Origin: Rhodospirillaceae bacterium
GTDB lineage: Bacteria > Pseudomonadota > Alphaproteobacteria > Thalassobaculales > Thalassobaculaceae
Reading direction: 5' to 3'
Length of the DNA stretch: 64,000 nt
NCBI GenBank assembly: GCA_018401495.1
Contig: JAGYJX010000010.1
Coordinates: forward strand, 62,001 to 126,000
Position numbers and translations under genes: made by a program. The number at the start of each line of letters is the position of its first letter. Position 1 is the first letter of the stretch. Below the pieces are notes generated by a model. The model saw only the letters and a program-made list of their open reading frames with translations, ran no database searches and was not told the DNA's origin. This document shows positions 1 to 9,311 of the stretch, piece after piece.

Positions 1-1035
1 GGTGCCGATGGCGCGGTGGCAGGGCACGATCAGCGCCACCGGGTTGTTGGCGCAGGCGCTGGCGGCGGCGCGCACCGCCTTCGGCCGGCCGGCGGCGGCG
101 GCGAGCTCGGAGTAGGTCCGGGTCTCGCCCATGGGGATGGTGCGCAGCGCTTCCCAGACCTGGCGCTGGAAGGCGGTGCCGCGCACGTCGACCGGCAGGG
201 CGGCGTGCGGCTCGCGGCCCTCCAGGGTCGCCGCGACGGCGCCGACGGTCTCGCCGAGGCCGTCGGGGTCGGCGGCCAGCTCGGCCCTCGGGTAGTCGCC
301 CCGCAACTCGTCCAGCAGCGCCCCCTCGTCGTCGCCGAGTCCGACGAAGCAGATGCCGCTCCGGGTGGCGCCGACCAGGACCCGGCCGAGCGCCGACTCG
401 GCGAAGGCGTAGGCGATCACCGCGCCCTCGCCGCCCTTGCCGTAGCTTGCCGGCGTCATGCCGAGCTGGGCGCCGGCCTTCTCGTAGAGCCGGCTGGAGG
501 AGCCGTAGCCGGCGCCGTACAGCGCCGACGCCACGCCCTCGCCGGCTTTCAGATTGGCCTTCAGCCGGCCGACCCGGCGGGCGTCCCAGTACTGCCGCGG
601 GGTGATGCCCATCACGGTCTTGAAGGTGCGTTGCAGGTGGAACGGGCTGAGGCCCGCGGCGGCGCCCAACTCTTCCAGCGTCGGCGCGGCGTCCTCGGCC
701 GATTCGATCAGCCGGCAGGCGGCGCGCACCGCGTCGAGGCGGGCGTCGCGCGGCGCCGAGGCGTCCGGGTCGCAGCGCCGGCAGGCCCGGAAGCCGGCGG
801 CCCGCGCCTCCTCGGGGCGCCCATAGAACAAGACGTTCGGGCGCTTCGGGGTGCGCGACGGGCAGATCGGCCGGCAATACACGCCGGTGGTCTTCACCGC
901 CAGGATGAAGCGCCCGTCGGCCGCCTTGTCGCGGGTCTCGACCGCCCGGTAGCGGGCGTCGTCGGTCGCGTAGCGGTCGGTCGGCTCGAGGGTGTTGACC
1001 ATCGTGGTCGGAACCGTTGCGGTCAGGGCGTTCAT
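1..1035 (-). CDS. ada: Ada: DNA alkylation repair methyltransferase and transcriptional activator (3' end cut by window edge)
   Basis: Ada removes methyl groups from alkylated DNA by irreversible transfer to its own cysteines and then activates the adaptive response. Reading from an ATG at 1035 preceded by GGAGG, all 345 codons to the window edge are open. Visible parts: the zinc/phosphotriester domain (Cys54, Cys58, Cys85, Cys88 in the pattern GVYCRPICPSR ... CRRC), an AraC-type helix-turn-helix at about residues 100-180 (SPFHLQRTFKTVMGITPRQY), and the C-terminal methyltransferase domain with the active-site PCHR (Cys339). The last few residues lie outside the window. The gene faces away from its right neighbour. 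Identification is firm. Confidence 0.95.
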   Translation of the reverse strand, partial: MNALTATVPTTMVNTLEPTDRYATDDARYRAVETRDKAADGRFILAVKTTGVYCRPICPSRTPKRPNVLFYGRPEEARAAGFRACRRCDPDASAPRDARLDAVRAACRLIESAEDAAPTLEELGAAAGLSPFHLQRTFKTVMGITPRQYWDARRVGRLKANLKAGEGVASALYGAGYGSSSRLYEKAGAQLGMTPASYGKGGEGAVIAYAFAESALGRVLVGATRSGICFVGLGDDEGALLDELRGDYPRAELAADPDGLGETVGAVAATLEGREPHAALPVDVRGTAFQRQVWEALRTIPMGETRTYSELAAAAGRPKAVRAAASACANNPVALIVPCHRAIGT

Positions 1036-1178
1036 GGTCGCCTCCTTGGGTCATCGCATGACCCCAAGATGCGCGCAACGCCGGCCCGCCTCACTCCGGT
1101 TCTTGCGGGAGCGGTGAGAAACGTGGCCTGCCCTTCGCGGCGCTTGGCGAGCCCGTCCGCCCTCGGGTAGATGTCGTT

Positions 1179-1677
1179 ATGGTCGAACTTCTGACACCCC
1201 GGCTCCGGCTCCGGCGCGCGCGCCCGGGCGATGTCGACGATCTGCACGCGGTGATGAGCGATCCGGCCGCCATGCGCTACTGGTCGACGCCGCCGCACCA
1301 CGACATCGCGCAGACGCGGGCCTACCTCGACGGCATGATCGCCGCGTCGCCGGACGCCAGCGACGACTTCGTGGTCGAGCACCAGGGCCGGGTGATCGGC
1401 AAGGCCGGCTGCTGGCGGCTGCCGGAGATCGGCTACATCCTGCATCCGGCGCACTGGGGCCAGGGCCTGGCGCGTGAGGCGTTGTCAGCGGTGCTGCCGC
1501 GGCTGTTCGCGACCTTCGCGATCGACGAGGTGGTGGCAGAGGTCGACCCGCGCAACGCGGCCTCGCTGCGGCTGCTGGCGCGGCTCGGCTTCCGCGAGAC
1601 CGGCCGCGCCGCGCGCACGCCTGCGGGTCGGCGACGAGTGGTGCGACAGCGTCTACCTGGCGCTCAGCCGCCGCTGA
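1179..1677 (+). CDS. GNAT-family N-acetyltransferase (RimJ/RimL type), frame broken by one extra base
   Basis: Predicted acetyl-CoA-dependent N-acetyltransferase of the RimJ/RimL class; the substrate is not evident. The protein begins MVELLTPRLRLRRARPGD and shows the acetyl-CoA-binding segment HWGQGLAREAL and the late motif NAASLRLLARLGFRETG. The frame breaks near 1619: reading ACG-CTG-CGG, with one C fewer than the CC present, restores the usual ending VGDEWCDSVYLALSRR and a stop at 1675-1677, giving about 165 residues. Without the correction the frame runs on into unrelated sequence. Its 3' end overlaps the convergent MoaD-like gene by 14 bases. The break is probably a sequencing indel. Confidence 0.85.
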
Positions 1678-1927
1678 TCGCGGTCAGCACGATCAGCGCC
1701 GAGGCCGGCCGCAGCGGCGTGTCGAGGGCGGCGCGCTCGCCGTCGACGAACACGTTGATGTGGCGGCGGATCGCCGGCGTGGAATCGCAGATCCGGTCGC
1801 GCATGCCGGGCCAGCGGGCGTCGAGGCCGTCGATCGCCTCGGCGACGGTCGCGGCGGCGACCTCGACGCGGCGCGGGGCGCCCGGGAACAGGCGCTGCAG
1901 GGCGCCGGGGAGGGTGACCGCCACCAT
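1664..1927 (-). CDS. MoaD/ThiS-like small ubiquitin-fold protein with C-terminal Gly-Gly
   Basis: An 87-residue beta-grasp protein ending in SGG, the signature of sulfur-carrier and ubiquitin-like proteins, which are activated by adenylation of the terminal glycine. It begins MVAVTLPGALQRLFPG and carries the MoaD-like stretch HINVFVDGERAALDTPL before the Gly-Gly tail. No molybdopterin or thiamine gene is nearby. It follows the propeller gene by two bases and is certainly co-transcribed with it. Similar propeller/MoaD-like pairs occur in other bacteria as far as I recall, but I know of no experimentally established function. A carrier role for an unknown sulfur-transfer or conjugation reaction is inference. 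Confidence 0.8.
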   Translation of the reverse strand: MVAVTLPGALQRLFPGAPRRVEVAAATVAEAIDGLDARWPGMRDRICDSTPAIRRHINVFVDGERAALDTPLRPASALIVLTAISGG

Positions 1928-1929
1928 CC

Positions 1930-3012
1930 TCAGGCCTCGACGACCATGGTCTCCACCGACAGCACCGTCGGCAGGTGCTCGGCCACGCACTGCCAGCTGT
2001 CGCCCTCGTCGCGGCTGGCGTAGACCGCGCCCGTGCTGGTGCCGAAATACACCCCGGCCTTGTCGAGCGGGTCGGTCGCCATCGCCTGGCGCAGCACGCC
2101 GAAGAACACGTTCTTCTGCGGCAGGCCGTCGCGCTGGTCCTGCCAGGTGGCGCCGCCGTCGCGGGTGCGCCAGACCGCGGCCTTGCCGTCCGGAACGTAG
2201 CGCCCGGCGGAATCGCCGTTCAGCGGCAGCAGGTACAGCGTGCCGGGGTCGCGCGGGTGGGCGGCGGCCGGGAAGCCGAAGGACGAGGGCAGGCCGGCCT
2301 CGATGCTCTGCCAGGTGCGGGCGCCATCGTCGCTGCGGTACATGCCGCAATGGTTCTGCTGGTACAGCCGGTCCGGCATGCCGGGCGCCATCACCAGGCA
2401 GTGCACGCACTGCCCGAACTCCGGGTAGCGCTGGTCCTCCGGATTGAAATCGGCGCGGGTGCCGCGGTTGCGCGGCTCCCAGGTCTCGCCGCCGTCGGCG
2501 CTGTGGAACACCCCGGCGGCCGAGATCGCGACCCACAGCTTGCGGTCGTCGCCGGGGTCGCGGACCAGGGAATGCAGGATCAGCCCGGCCCCGCCCGCCT
2601 GCCACTCCGGCCGCGTCGGGTGGTCGCGCAGCCCGCTCAGGTGCCGCCAGGTCTCGCCGGCATCGTCGCTGCGAAACAGGCCGGCCGGCTGCACGCCGGC
2701 GTACAGCGCGCCCTTGCCGGGTGCCAGGCTCCACACCGACTTGATCGGCTCCTCGCCGGCGGCGTAGGCGAGGCCGGCGCTGGAATGGCTCCAGGTGGCG
2801 CCGAGATCGGTCGATCGCCAGACCGCCGGGCCGAACCACTCGTTGCCGCCGGCGCCGTAGATGGCGCCGGTCGCCGGGTCGCCGATCACGTGGTTCATCG
2901 GCCAGGTCTCGCAATACGGTCCCCGCAGCTCCCACGAGCGTCGGTCGGGGTCGGTTTCGAGAATGAACGCGCCCTTCTTCGTTCCGAGCAATACCAGTAC
3001 CCGTGTCGCCAT
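1930..3012 (-). CDS. BNR-repeat / sialidase-like beta-propeller protein (VPS10-like fold)
   Basis: About 360 residues, starting at the ATG at 3012 because GGAGG lies seven bases upstream; a longer reading from 3063 is unsupported. It contains repeated Asp-box motifs typical of BNR propellers: STDLGATW, SDDAGETW, SADGGETW, SDDGARTW, TRDGGATW and SRDEGDSW, roughly 50 residues apart, which predicts a six-bladed propeller. Annotation pipelines usually call such proteins glycosyl hydrolase or exo-alpha-sialidase, but no signal peptide or sialidase Arg triad is apparent, so the enzymatic label is doubtful. It is the first gene of a two-gene unit with the MoaD-like protein. Confidence 0.8.
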   Translation of the reverse strand: MATRVLVLLGTKKGAFILETDPDRRSWELRGPYCETWPMNHVIGDPATGAIYGAGGNEWFGPAVWRSTDLGATWSHSSAGLAYAAGEEPIKSVWSLAPGKGALYAGVQPAGLFRSDDAGETWRHLSGLRDHPTRPEWQAGGAGLILHSLVRDPGDDRKLWVAISAAGVFHSADGGETWEPRNRGTRADFNPEDQRYPEFGQCVHCLVMAPGMPDRLYQQNHCGMYRSDDGARTWQSIEAGLPSSFGFPAAAHPRDPGTLYLLPLNGDSAGRYVPDGKAAVWRTRDGGATWQDQRDGLPQKNVFFGVLRQAMATDPLDKAGVYFGTSTGAVYASRDEGDSWQCVAEHLPTVLSVETMVVEA

Positions 3013-3370
3013 CCCGGCCTCCCCGTGCTTCGCCGTGTCCGCAGGCATAAATGTTGATATCAACTCTATCGGCGCGCGTCAAACCCGCAATGCCGGCGGA
3101 GCGACCGGGCGGATTAACGGAAGCGTCACAATCCGTTCACCGATCCGACATCGAACGCCAATAGGTTCCCGTCAGCCCTGCGTGCCGGATCCTCCGTTCC
3201 GGAGAGCGGGCGCTCATCCGGGGCGGACGGAACGGCGCGGCCCGCCGTGTTCGTTTCCGAAAATCGGATGGACGCGCGATGCTCTTCGACTACTATGGAA
3301 GGGATGGCCGGATCGTGGGGGACGATCCGTCCCGATTTGCTGACGACAACCCCCAGAGGGAGACGATTCC
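3013..3370. other. Intergenic region between propeller gene and ugpB
   Basis: This 358-base gap separates two divergent transcripts. It must contain the promoters for both units. The only element I can name is the Pho-box-like sequence at 3123-3140. I see no convincing small gene; a ribosome-binding site GAGGGAGA lies just ahead of ugpB. Confidence 0.6.
3123..3140 (+). promoter_or_regulatory. Candidate PhoB box upstream of ugpB
   Basis: The 18-base sequence GCGTCACAATCCGTTCAC has two half-sites 11 bases apart that each match five of seven positions of the PhoB half-site CTGTCAY, separated by an A/T-leaning spacer. Position upstream of a ugp operon, a classical Pho-regulon member, supports it. 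The match is imperfect and the distance to the ugpB start (about 230 bases) is long. Confidence 0.35.
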
Positions 3371-4693
3371 ATGACGTTGCACCGGAAGTTCGCCGCGCTC
3401 GCGGCGGGCGCCATCGCGCTGACCGCCGCCGGTCAGGCGTTCGCGCAGACCGAGGTTCAGTGGTGGCACGCGATGGGTGGCGAGCTCGGCCAGAAGACCG
3501 AGGCGATCGCCGCCGGCTTCAACGCCAGCCAGAGCGACTACAAGGTGGTGCCGATCTACAAGGGCAACTACACCGAGACCATGACCGGCGCGATCGCCGC
3601 GTTCCGCGCCAAGAAGCACCCGCACATCGTCCAGGTGTTCGAGGTCGGCACCGGGACCATGATGGCGGCCGAGGGTGCCGTCTACCCGGTCTACAAGCTG
3701 ATGCAGGACGCCGGCGCCAAGTTCGATCCCAAGGATTACCTGCCGGCCGTGACGGGCTACTACACGGACACCGCCGGCAACATGCTGTCGATGCCGTTCA
3801 ACAGCTCGACCCCGGTGCTGTACTACAACAAGACGGCGTTCGCGAAGGCCGGGCTCGACCCGAACACGCCGCCGAAGACCTGGCCCGAGGTCGGTGAATT
3901 CTCCAAGAAGCTGCAGGCCGCCGGCATCGCCTGCGGCTTCACCACCGGCTGGCAGAGCTGGGTGCAGCTCGAGAACTTCTCGGCCTGGCACAACCTGCCG
4001 ATCGGCACGATGGAGAACGGTTTCGGCGGCCTCGGCACCGAGCTGACGCTGAACAGCGACGCCCATGTCCGGCACATCGCCCAGCTCGCCGAGTGGCAGA
4101 AGACCAAGATCTTCGACTACGGCGGTCGCCGCTCCGACAGCGCTCCGAAGTTCTACAATCAGGAGTGCGCCATGTACATGAACAGCTCGGCCGCCCAGGC
4201 CGGCGTGCAGGCGAACGCCAAGGACTTCGAGTTCGGCGTCGGCATGCTGCCGTACTGGCCGGACGTCGCCGGCGCGCCGCAGAACTCGATCATCGGCGGC
4301 GCCACCCTGTGGGTGCTGTCGGGCCACAAGCCGGCCGAGTACAAGGGCGTCGCGGCGTTCTTCAACTATCTCGCCTCGGCCGAGGTGCAGGCGAAGTGGC
4401 ACCAGGAGACCGGCTACCTGCCGATCACCCTGGCCGCCTACGAGCTGACCAAGACCCAGGGCTTCTACGACAAGAACCCGGGTACCGACGTCTCGATCAA
4501 GCAGATGACGCTGAAGGAGCCGACCCCGAACTCCAAGGGTCTGCGGTTCGGCAACTTCGTGCAGATCCGCGACATCCTGAACGAGGAGCTCGAGGCGGTG
4601 TGGTCCGGCCAGAAGACCGCCAAGCAGGCCCTCGACACGGCGGTCGAGCGCAGCAACGCGCTGCTCCGGCGCTTCGAGAAGGACAACGGCTGA
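3371..4693 (+). CDS. ugpB: Glycerol-3-phosphate ABC transporter, periplasmic binding protein UgpB
   Basis: Periplasmic substrate-binding protein of the sn-glycerol-3-phosphate importer. The 440-residue product starts with a Sec signal peptide (hydrophobic residues 8-22, cleavage after AFA at residue 25) and continues [15 protein letters not shown], the typical start of mature UgpB. Motifs such as [12 protein letters not shown] and [11 protein letters not shown] fit the family, as does the length. It leads a complete operon ugpB-ugpA-ugpE-ugpC on the same strand; the 128-base gap to ugpA holds a strong hairpin. Uptake of G3P or glycerophosphodiesters is known for the family; UgpQ is absent here. 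Confidence 0.94.
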   Translation: MTLHRKFAALAAGAIALTAAGQAFAQTEVQWWHAMGGELGQKTEAIAAGFNASQSDYKVVPIYKGNYTETMTGAIAAFRAKKHPHIVQVFEVGTGTMMAAEGAVYPVYKLMQDAGAKFDPKDYLPAVTGYYTDTAGNMLSMPFNSSTPVLYYNKTAFAKAGLDPNTPPKTWPEVGEFSKKLQAAGIACGFTTGWQSWVQLENFSAWHNLPIGTMENGFGGLGTELTLNSDAHVRHIAQLAEWQKTKIFDYGGRRSDSAPKFYNQECAMYMNSSAAQAGVQANAKDFEFGVGMLPYWPDVAGAPQNSIIGGATLWVLSGHKPAEYKGVAAFFNYLASAEVQAKWHQETGYLPITLAAYELTKTQGFYDKNPGTDVSIKQMTLKEPTPNSKGLRFGNFVQIRDILNEELEAVWSGQKTAKQALDTAVERSNALLRRFEKDNG

Positions 4694-4726
4694 CCGCGGA
4701 TCCGCGTTTCGCCCAGACCTTGCGGG

Positions 4727-4752
4727 GGAGCCGGCGGCGCGCCGCCGGCTCC
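4727..4752 (+). terminator. Intercistronic perfect inverted repeat between ugpB and ugpA
   Basis: A 26-base perfect palindrome with arms GGAGCCGGCGGCG / CGCCGCCGGCTCC can form a very stable hairpin 34 bases after the ugpB stop. There is no following T-run, so it is more likely an mRNA-stabilising or attenuating structure that raises binding-protein over permease expression, as known for other binding-protein operons, than a full terminator. Confidence 0.55.
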
Positions 4753-4821
4753 GTTCCGCGCCGAAGCCGGGCCTGACCCGGCACCCGCTTCCGACCGACA
4801 CCGAGCCGAGGGCAAGCCGCC

Positions 4822-5706
4822 GTGATCAAGCGCGTCACGTTCCGCCACAAGTGGCTGCCCTACGCGCTGCTGGCGCCGCAGCTGCTGATCACGCTGGTGT
4901 TCTTCATCTGGCCGGCCAGCCAGGCGCTCTACCAGTCGGTGCTGCGCCAGGACGCCTTCGGGCTGCGCACCGAGTTCATCGGCTTCGAGAACTTCGCCGA
5001 CCTGTTCGCCGACCCGACCTACCTGTCGTCGTTCCACATCACCCTGGTGTTCTGCCTCGCGGTGGCGTCGATCTCGCTCGGCTTCGCGCTGATGCTGGCG
5101 GTCATGGCCGACCGGGTGATCAAGGGCGCGACCACCTACAAGACCCTGCTGATCTGGCCGTACGCCGTCGCCCCGGCGATCGCCGGTGTGCTGTGGTACT
5201 TCATGTTCAACCCGTCGATCGGCATCAACGCCTGGATCCTGCGGACGGTGTTCGGCTACGACTGGAACCACACCCTGGATGGTGGCGACGCCCTGCTGCT
5301 GGTGATCATCGCCGCCGCCTGGAAGCAGGTGAGCTACAATTTCCTGTTCTTCCTGGCCGGGCTGCAGGCGATCCCGCGGTCGCTGATCGAGGCGGCCGCG
5401 ATCGACGGCGCGTCGCCGCTCAAGCGGTTCTGGACCATCGTGTTCCCGCTGCTCAGCCCGACCACCTTCTTCCTGCTGGTGGTCAACGTGGTCTACGCCT
5501 TCTTCGACACCTTCGGCACCATCCACGCCACCACCAACGGCGGTCCGGCCGGCGCCACCAACACCCTGGTCTACAAGGTGTTCAACGACGGCTTCATCGG
5601 CCTCGACCTGGGCGGCTCGGCCGCCCAGTCGGTGATCCTGATGATCATCGTGGTGTCGCTCACGGTGGTGCAGTTCCGCTACATCGAGCGCCGGGTGGAG
5701 TACTGA
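4822..5706 (+). CDS. ugpA: Glycerol-3-phosphate ABC transporter permease UgpA
   Basis: Inner-membrane permease, 294 residues with about six membrane helices, starting [20 protein letters not shown]. It carries the binding-protein-dependent transport signature around [20 protein letters not shown], the EAA loop that contacts the ATPase. Length and sequence match the MalF/UgpA class. It ends three bases before the ugpE start, so the two permeases are translationally coupled. Confidence 0.93.
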   Translation: MIKRVTFRHKWLPYALLAPQLLITLVFFIWPASQALYQSVLRQDAFGLRTEFIGFENFADLFADPTYLSSFHITLVFCLAVASISLGFALMLAVMADRVIKGATTYKTLLIWPYAVAPAIAGVLWYFMFNPSIGINAWILRTVFGYDWNHTLDGGDALLLVIIAAAWKQVSYNFLFFLAGLQAIPRSLIEAAAIDGASPLKRFWTIVFPLLSPTTFFLLVVNVVYAFFDTFGTIHATTNGGPAGATNTLVYKVFNDGFIGLDLGGSAAQSVILMIIVVSLTVVQFRYIERRVEY

Positions 5707-5709
5707 GCG

Positions 5710-6645
5710 ATGGTCGAGAACCGTCCCTGGCTGACCGTCGTCTCGCATCTGGTGCTGATCGTCGGGATCGCCATCGTGGTGCTGCCGCTGTGGGTGGCGC
5801 TGGTCGCCTCGACCCACACCGGCCGCGACCTGCTGAGCGCGCCGATCCCGATGTGGTTCGGCAGCCACGGCGTCGACAACTACCGGCAGATGCTGACCTC
5901 GGGGATGGAGCATGTCTCCGGCCAGCCGCTCACCCTGATGCTGTTCAACAGCCTGGTGATGGCGCTCAGCATCGCGATCGGCAAGATCGTGATCTCGCTG
6001 ACCGCCGCCTTCGCCATCTGCTACTTCCGCTTCCCGCTGCGGATGACCTGCTTCTGGATCATCTTCATCACCCTGATGCTGCCGGTCGAGGTCCGCATCC
6101 TGCCGACCTACGAGGTGATCGCGAACGTCTTCACGCCGCTGACCCGGCTGCTCGAGCTGTTCGGGTTCGAGGGCGACGAGATCGTGATCGCCGGGCTGTC
6201 GATCCGCCTCGATTTCAGCATGCTCGACAGCTACACCGGCCTGACCCTGCCGCTGATCGCCTCGGCGACCGCCACCTTCCTGTTCCGGCAGTTCTTCCTG
6301 ACGGTGCCCGACGAGCTGACCGAGGCCGCCCGCATCGACGGCGCCGGGCCGATGAAGTTCTTCCGCGACATCCTGCTGCCGCTGTCGCGCACCAACATCG
6401 CGGCGCTGTTCGTGATCCTGTTCATCTACGGCTGGAACCAGTACCTCTGGCCGCTCCTGATCACCACCGACCCGAGCTACGTGACCGTCGTCATGGGCAT
6501 CCAGCGGATGGTGAACGTGGCCGACACCGAACCGCAGTGGCATCTCGTGATGACCGCCGCCGTGCTGGCGATGCTGCCGCCGGTGCTGGTCGTCATCGGG
6601 ATGCAGCGGCTGTTCGTGAAGGGCCTGGTCGAAACCGAGAAGTAG
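5710..6645 (+). CDS. ugpE: Glycerol-3-phosphate ABC transporter permease UgpE
   Basis: Second inner-membrane permease, 311 residues, of the MalG/UgpE class. The EAA loop reads [20 protein letters not shown] near residue 205, followed by further hydrophobic segments. The ending [12 protein letters not shown] is typical of UgpE. The gene starts four bases after ugpA stops and is followed after 11 bases by the ATPase gene. With UgpA it forms the heterodimeric membrane channel. Confidence 0.93.
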   Translation: MVENRPWLTVVSHLVLIVGIAIVVLPLWVALVASTHTGRDLLSAPIPMWFGSHGVDNYRQMLTSGMEHVSGQPLTLMLFNSLVMALSIAIGKIVISLTAAFAICYFRFPLRMTCFWIIFITLMLPVEVRILPTYEVIANVFTPLTRLLELFGFEGDEIVIAGLSIRLDFSMLDSYTGLTLPLIASATATFLFRQFFLTVPDELTEAARIDGAGPMKFFRDILLPLSRTNIAALFVILFIYGWNQYLWPLLITTDPSYVTVVMGIQRMVNVADTEPQWHLVMTAAVLAMLPPVLVVIGMQRLFVKGLVETEK

Positions 6646-6656
6646 GAACACGGCGG

Positions 6657-7754
<1,098 letters not shown>

Positions 7755-7763
7755 CCGCGCGAG

Positions 7764-9203
7764 TCACTTCCGCCAGAAATCCGGGTCCAGCATGACCAGC
7801 ACGGTCAGGAGCTCGAGCCGGCCGAGCAGCATGGCGACCGACAGGATCCACTTGGCGGCGTCCGGCAGCGTCGCGAAGGTGCCGGCCGGCCCGGCGATCG
7901 GTCCGAGCGCCGGGCCGACGTTGGTGATGGCGGTCGCGGCGCCCGAGAAGGCGGTGACAAGGTCGACCCCGGTGGCGGCCAGGGCGAGCGTGGTCAGCGC
8001 CGTCGTGCCGCCGAGCAGGAGCATGAACCCGGTCACGCTCTGCACCACCTCGGGTCCGACGGCGCGGCCCTGATAGACCTGGGCCACCACCCGGTGCGGG
8101 CGGATCAGCTCCTGCACGGTGATGCGGAACCGCCGGAACAGCACCTGCCAGCGGAAGATCTTGACCGCGCCGGAGGTCGACCCGGTGCAGCCGCCGCAGA
8201 ACGTCAGGATCAGCGCCAGGGCCGCGGCGAACGGTCCCCAGGTCTGCCAGTCGTGCGAGGCGAAGCCGGTGGTGGTGATGATCGAGGTCACGGTGAACAG
8301 GCCGTGGCGGATGGCATCGGGGAGATCGTGCCCGCTCTGCAGCGCGGTCCAGGCCAGCAGCCCGCCGGCGATCGCGACCACCCCCAGCATCGGCGGGATC
8401 TGGCTCCACGGCACGAAGCCGGAGGTCCCTCGCAGCATCTGCACGTAGAACAGGAACGGTGCCGCGCCGGCCAGCATGAAGACGATGGCCACCCACTGCG
8501 CCGCCGGCGAGAAGCCGCCGAACGACGAATCCTCGGTCGAGTAGCCGCCGGTCGACACTGTGGTCATGGCGTGGTTGACGGCGTCGAACCCGGTCATCCC
8601 GGCCAGTTCGAAGCCGGCCGCCGCCATCACCGTCAGCGCGACGTAGATGCCGAGCAGCCAGGTCGCCAGTTCGCGCGGGCGGGCCAGGATCTTGTCGGAG
8701 GTGTCGGAGGATTCCCGCTTCATCAGCTGCATGCCGCCGACCCGCAGCAACGGCAGCACCGCGACCGCCATCACCACGATGCCGATGCCGCCCACCCACT
8801 GCAGCAGCGAGCGCCACAGCAGCACACCCGGCGGCAGGTCGTGGAGGCCGACGATCACCGTCGAACCGGTCGTGGTCAGCCCGCTGACCGCCTCGAAATA
8901 GGCGTCGGTCAGCGACAGGTTCGGCAGCGTCCACATGAACGGCAGCGCGGCGACCAGCGGCAGCACGAACCAGACCCCGGAAGTCAGCAGGTAGGCTTCG
9001 CGCAGCCCGAGCTTGAGCGGCCCGCCGCGCGACGCCAGCAGGGCGGTGATCCCGAGGAACGCCGGCACCGCGATGCCGGGCAGGTACTCATGGGCGTGAT
9101 CGGCCCCGAGCGCCAGCTCGACCAGGGCCGGGATCGCCATGGTCGCCGTCAGCACCAGCACCAGGATCCCGCCGATGAACACGATCGGCCGAAAGGCAGG
9201 CAT
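7764..9203 (-). CDS. trkH: TrkH-family potassium uptake protein (copy 1)
   Basis: Potassium-translocating membrane subunit, 479 residues, with the family's repeated pore loops (for example GLTTTGSTVI, TTVSTGGYSTEDSSF, SIITTTGFASHDW, ITNVGPALG) that form the selectivity filter. Start chosen at MPAFRPIVFIGG (9203), in step with the paralogue. No trkA is adjacent. It is followed head-to-tail by an almost identical gene (9312-10751). It converges on the ugp operon, with only 9 bases between the stops. Confidence 0.93.
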   Translation of the reverse strand: MPAFRPIVFIGGILVLVLTATMAIPALVELALGADHAHEYLPGIAVPAFLGITALLASRGGPLKLGLREAYLLTSGVWFVLPLVAALPFMWTLPNLSLTDAYFEAVSGLTTTGSTVIVGLHDLPPGVLLWRSLLQWVGGIGIVVMAVAVLPLLRVGGMQLMKRESSDTSDKILARPRELATWLLGIYVALTVMAAAGFELAGMTGFDAVNHAMTTVSTGGYSTEDSSFGGFSPAAQWVAIVFMLAGAAPFLFYVQMLRGTSGFVPWSQIPPMLGVVAIAGGLLAWTALQSGHDLPDAIRHGLFTVTSIITTTGFASHDWQTWGPFAAALALILTFCGGCTGSTSGAVKIFRWQVLFRRFRITVQELIRPHRVVAQVYQGRAVGPEVVQSVTGFMLLLGGTTALTTLALAATGVDLVTAFSGAATAITNVGPALGPIAGPAGTFATLPDAAKWILSVAMLLGRLELLTVLVMLDPDFWRK

Positions 9204-9311
9204 GTCGGGTCCCCGTTGAATTGCGAGCCCGGTCGCCAGGCGGCGACGCGCGGCTCGACGGGCAGCACCCTGAATCCGATTTGTGCGGTGCACAAGTGCG
9301 CGCCGCGCAGG

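Noticed and set aside
16..1170. Long open frames antisense to ada and to most other genes
   Set aside because: High GC content gives long non-stop frames on all strands; these lack domain motifs, ribosome sites and fit as shadows of the true genes.
4465..6651. 728-residue His/Asp/Arg-rich reading frame opposite ugpA and ugpE
   Set aside because: Low-complexity composition is the reverse complement of membrane-protein codons; no real protein features.
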